Part shown: in pieces, positions 62,399 to 64,000 of the stretch
How the letters are laid out: each line of letters begins with the position of its first letter
Numbering within the stretch: the first letter of the stretch is position 1
Assembly (NCBI GenBank): GCA_037133915.1
Contig: JBAXND010000015.1
Coordinates: 1 to 64,000, forward strand
Origin: Bacteroidota bacterium
GTDB taxonomy: Bacteria; Bacteroidota; Bacteroidia; Bacteroidales; CAIWKO01
DNA: 64,000 nucleotides
Direction: 5' to 3'
Notes under the pieces: generated by a model
Told to the model about the DNA's origin: nothing
What the model saw: the letters and a program-made list of their open reading frames with translations, nothing else
Databases searched by the model: none
Program-made: the position numbers and the translations under genes

Positions 62399-62830
62399 CT
62401 ATTCTTTAATGTATGTTTTCGCCTCGTACCATGGCTTAATGTAGCTGTCGCTGTGTTTCATGGGCACGAGGTACAATTTACCGCTTTCTTTCGAAAGTTT
62501 GAATGTCAGCTGATGAATCCAGCTTTTTTCTTTTCCCCATACTTTGGTAACGATTAAACCGTTTCTGGAATCATACGAAATAATTTCGAAACCAAAAATG
62601 CTGTAATTATCAACCTTGTATTGTTTGACGTCAATGTTATTATCAGCAATATATTTTTTGGAGATGCAGTTCATCATTTTGGTGTACTGACGTTCATTTT
62701 CCTGATCCATCAATTTCAGGAATCCGGTAACAAATTCCTTTTCTTTCTTTCCCGATTTTGAAAATTTGTTTGAACAGCCTGCGCCCATCAGCAAGGCAAT
62801 AACTAAAATTGATAACGCTATTTTTTTCAT
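62399..62830 (-). CDS. Lipoprotein of unknown function
   Basis: A 143-residue protein from ATG 62830 with a lipoprotein signal (MKKIALSILVIALLMGAGC, lipobox GAGC). The longer frame to 62872 adds 14 polar residues and is less likely. The mature part is polar with no recognised family: FVTGFLKLMDQENERQYTKM, CISKKYIADNNIDVKQY and a strand-rich end with VPMKHSDSYIKPWYEAK. The early segment (helical, then strands) could be a small NTF2- or DUF-type fold, which I cannot confirm. It converges on yqgE. Confidence 0.75.
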   Translation of the reverse strand: MKKIALSILVIALLMGAGCSNKFSKSGKKEKEFVTGFLKLMDQENERQYTKMMNCISKKYIADNNIDVKQYKVDNYSIFGFEIISYDSRNGLIVTKVWGKEKSWIHQLTFKLSKESGKLYLVPMKHSDSYIKPWYEAKTYIKE

Positions 62831-62890
62831 TGTGACCTGTTTTCTGATATTTTTATGAATTTCGAATTCCACTTATTTTCATTAATCCTT

Positions 62891-62924
62891 ATTGTCATTG
62901 ATGCCCTATTGTCATTGATGCCCT
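62891..62924. repeat. Two direct copies of a 17-base unit
   Basis: ATTGTCATTGATGCCCT occurs twice in direct succession. Confidence 0.9.
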
Positions 62925-62956
62925 CCGGGCAAAAACTTTTGTTTTCTATTTCTTTT

Positions 62957-63024
62957 GACTCTCGACTTATGACTTACGACTCACGACTCATCCGCCAAAG
63001 GCGGACAGACGACTTACGACTATT
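62957..63024. repeat. Heptanucleotide repeat, unit GACTTAC/GACTCAC, with an embedded palindrome
   Basis: Five contiguous 7-base units (GACTCTC, GACTTAT, GACTTAC, GACTCAC, GACTCAT), then the inverted repeat CCGCC AAA GGCGG (62992-63004) and two more units. The units are the reverse complement of the GAGTCGT array after the DedA gene. Confidence 0.85.
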
Positions 63025-63098
63025 CTTCCGTAAAGATAAATTTTCTTCCTGAAACAACGATTTTTCAACGTATTTTTATACACAGGAATTTTACACTA

Positions 63099-64000
63099 AT
63101 GATGCGTCGCTCCCTTCTGATAATTTGTTTGACTATATACGGATCCTGCCTGATGGCACAGAGTCTGACGCAAACCGTTCGGGGTATCATCATCGATCAG
63201 GATACGCGCTCTCCTCTTCCGGGTGCCAATATTATTGTACTCCATTCGCAGCCTTTGCTCGGTGCAAACTCAGGCATTGACGGTCGGTTCCGGATTGAAA
63301 AAGTTCCCGTTGGCAGGCAGGATATCAAAATTTCTTTCATCGGTTACGATGATATTATTGTAAGTCAAACCGAAGTGCTTTCAGCCAAAGAGCTGGTACT
63401 CACGATTGAGTTGCATCAAAAAGCAGTTTTCAGCAAGGAAGTGGTAATCAGTGCCACCGCAGAAAAAGAGAATCCGGTGAATGAAATGTCGATAATAAGC
63501 ACCCGCAACTTCTCCATTGAAGAAACAAACCGCTTTGCGGGTGCATGGGGCGACCCGTCGCGTATGGTATCGAATTTTGCAGGCGTTTCCATTGTTTCCG
63601 ATAAACGAAACGACATTATTGTAAGAGGCAATTCACCGGTGGGCGTACTCTGGATGCTCGACGGTATTGAAATCCCCAACCCGAATCATTTTGCGGTTGC
63701 AGGAAGCAGCGGCGGCGCCATCAGTATGATAAACAACAATCTGCTCGACAATTCCGATTTCTCTACAGGTGCTTTTTCAGCGGAATACGGAAATGCGACC
63801 TCAGCAGTATTTGACCTCCGCATGCGCAATGGAAATAATGAGAAGCGCGAATACCTCTTTCAGGTAGGCGCACATGGATTTGAACTCGGCATGGAAGGCC
63901 CGTTTATAAAGGGAAAAAGTGCATCATACATGGCGAGTTACCGCTACTCAACACTTGCATTGCTTGATTTAATGGGCATTTCATTGATTGACGCGGTACC
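63099..64000 (+). CDS. TonB-dependent receptor with carboxypeptidase-like N-terminal domain (3' end missing)
   Basis: The frame starts at ATG 63099 (MMRRSLLIICLTIYGSCL; signal peptide) and is open to the end of the window. After QTVRGIIIDQDTRSPLPGAN it shows the carboxypeptidase-regulatory (CarboxypepD_reg-like) domain with GIDGRFRIEKVPVGRQDI, then a plug domain: NRFAGAWGDPSRMVSNFAGV, DIIVRGNSPVGVLWMLDGIE, INNNLLDNSDFSTGAFSAEY and FDLRMRNGN. This is the SusC/CirA-like outer-membrane receptor type widespread in the phylum; the ligand cannot be known from this part. No SusD is visible because the sequence ends. Confidence 0.9.
   Translation, partial: MMRRSLLIICLTIYGSCLMAQSLTQTVRGIIIDQDTRSPLPGANIIVLHSQPLLGANSGIDGRFRIEKVPVGRQDIKISFIGYDDIIVSQTEVLSAKELVLTIELHQKAVFSKEVVISATAEKENPVNEMSIISTRNFSIEETNRFAGAWGDPSRMVSNFAGVSIVSDKRNDIIVRGNSPVGVLWMLDGIEIPNPNHFAVAGSSGGAISMINNNLLDNSDFSTGAFSAEYGNATSAVFDLRMRNGNNEKREYLFQVGAHGFELGMEGPFIKGKSASYMASYRYSTLALLDLMGISLIDAV

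Overview
The window is a chromosomal segment of a member of the Bacteroidota. The evidence is consistent across it: many start codons are preceded by the phylum's TAnnTTTG -7 box; there are type IX secretion (T9SS) cargo proteins with SprB-like, PKD and gliding-type C-terminal domains; and phylum-specific markers are present (Bpur/DUF3276, DUF4295, the Bacteroidota omega subunit, PorD/DUF4835, DUF5683 after parAB). I cannot place it below phylum level. No rRNA, tRNA, CRISPR array, integrase or transposase was seen.

Layout. 1-1694: 3' end of a large T9SS adhesin. 1923-4703: compact sulfur operon (sulfide:quinone oxidoreductase-like enzyme, DUF1641, TusE/DsrC-like carrier, DsrE2-like protein). 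5073-8101: Bpur, then parA-parB-DUF5683. 8105-13900 (minus): the Bacteroidota cluster bamD-rpoZ-coaBC-porD-recN-fabI. 14057-17529 (minus): glmM, cysteine desulfurase, DMT transporter. 17668-21473: TPR protein, phosphosulfolactate synthase (comA), DedA, aroE, with heptanucleotide repeats filling the DedA-aroE gap. 21480-22220: a PAS-containing response regulator.

22462-40023 is a secretome island. It has four tandem paralogues carrying an ALK/LTK-type glycine-rich domain (the fourth broken by one in-frame TAA), two small unknown secreted proteins, a 1726-residue T9SS protein with three 360-residue repeats, a T9SS type A protein and a T9SS metallophosphoesterase. 40136-45101: rlmI, prmC and a tandem AAA+ ATPase with a duplicated N-terminal domain. 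45180-46266: a histone H1-like KKVVA-repeat protein and a very AT-rich non-coding stretch. 46267-51355: a three-gene signalling unit (multi-PAS histidine kinase, CheY-like regulator, and a receiver-PAS-kinase-like protein lacking its phospho-acceptor histidine). 51420-54210 (minus): rimO, ftsY, DUF4295, rpmG. 54317-58873: lipoprotein, TPR protein, ribH, fmt, HU, trmH and an unusually long ribosomal protein bTHX. 58877-61629 (minus): a MurD-type ligase overlapping a MurL-type epimerase, the two-step D-glutamate route known from Xanthomonas. 61825 to the end: yqgE, a lipoprotein, more heptamer repeats and the start of a TonB-dependent receptor.

The most interesting items are the murD2-murL pair, the sulfur-trafficking operon, the glycine-rich paralogue array with its nonsense codon, the AAA+ protein with an unrecognised duplicated domain, the His-less kinase, the extended bTHX, and the 7-bp-period intergenic repeats. 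All product calls come from reading the sequence; no database search was run.
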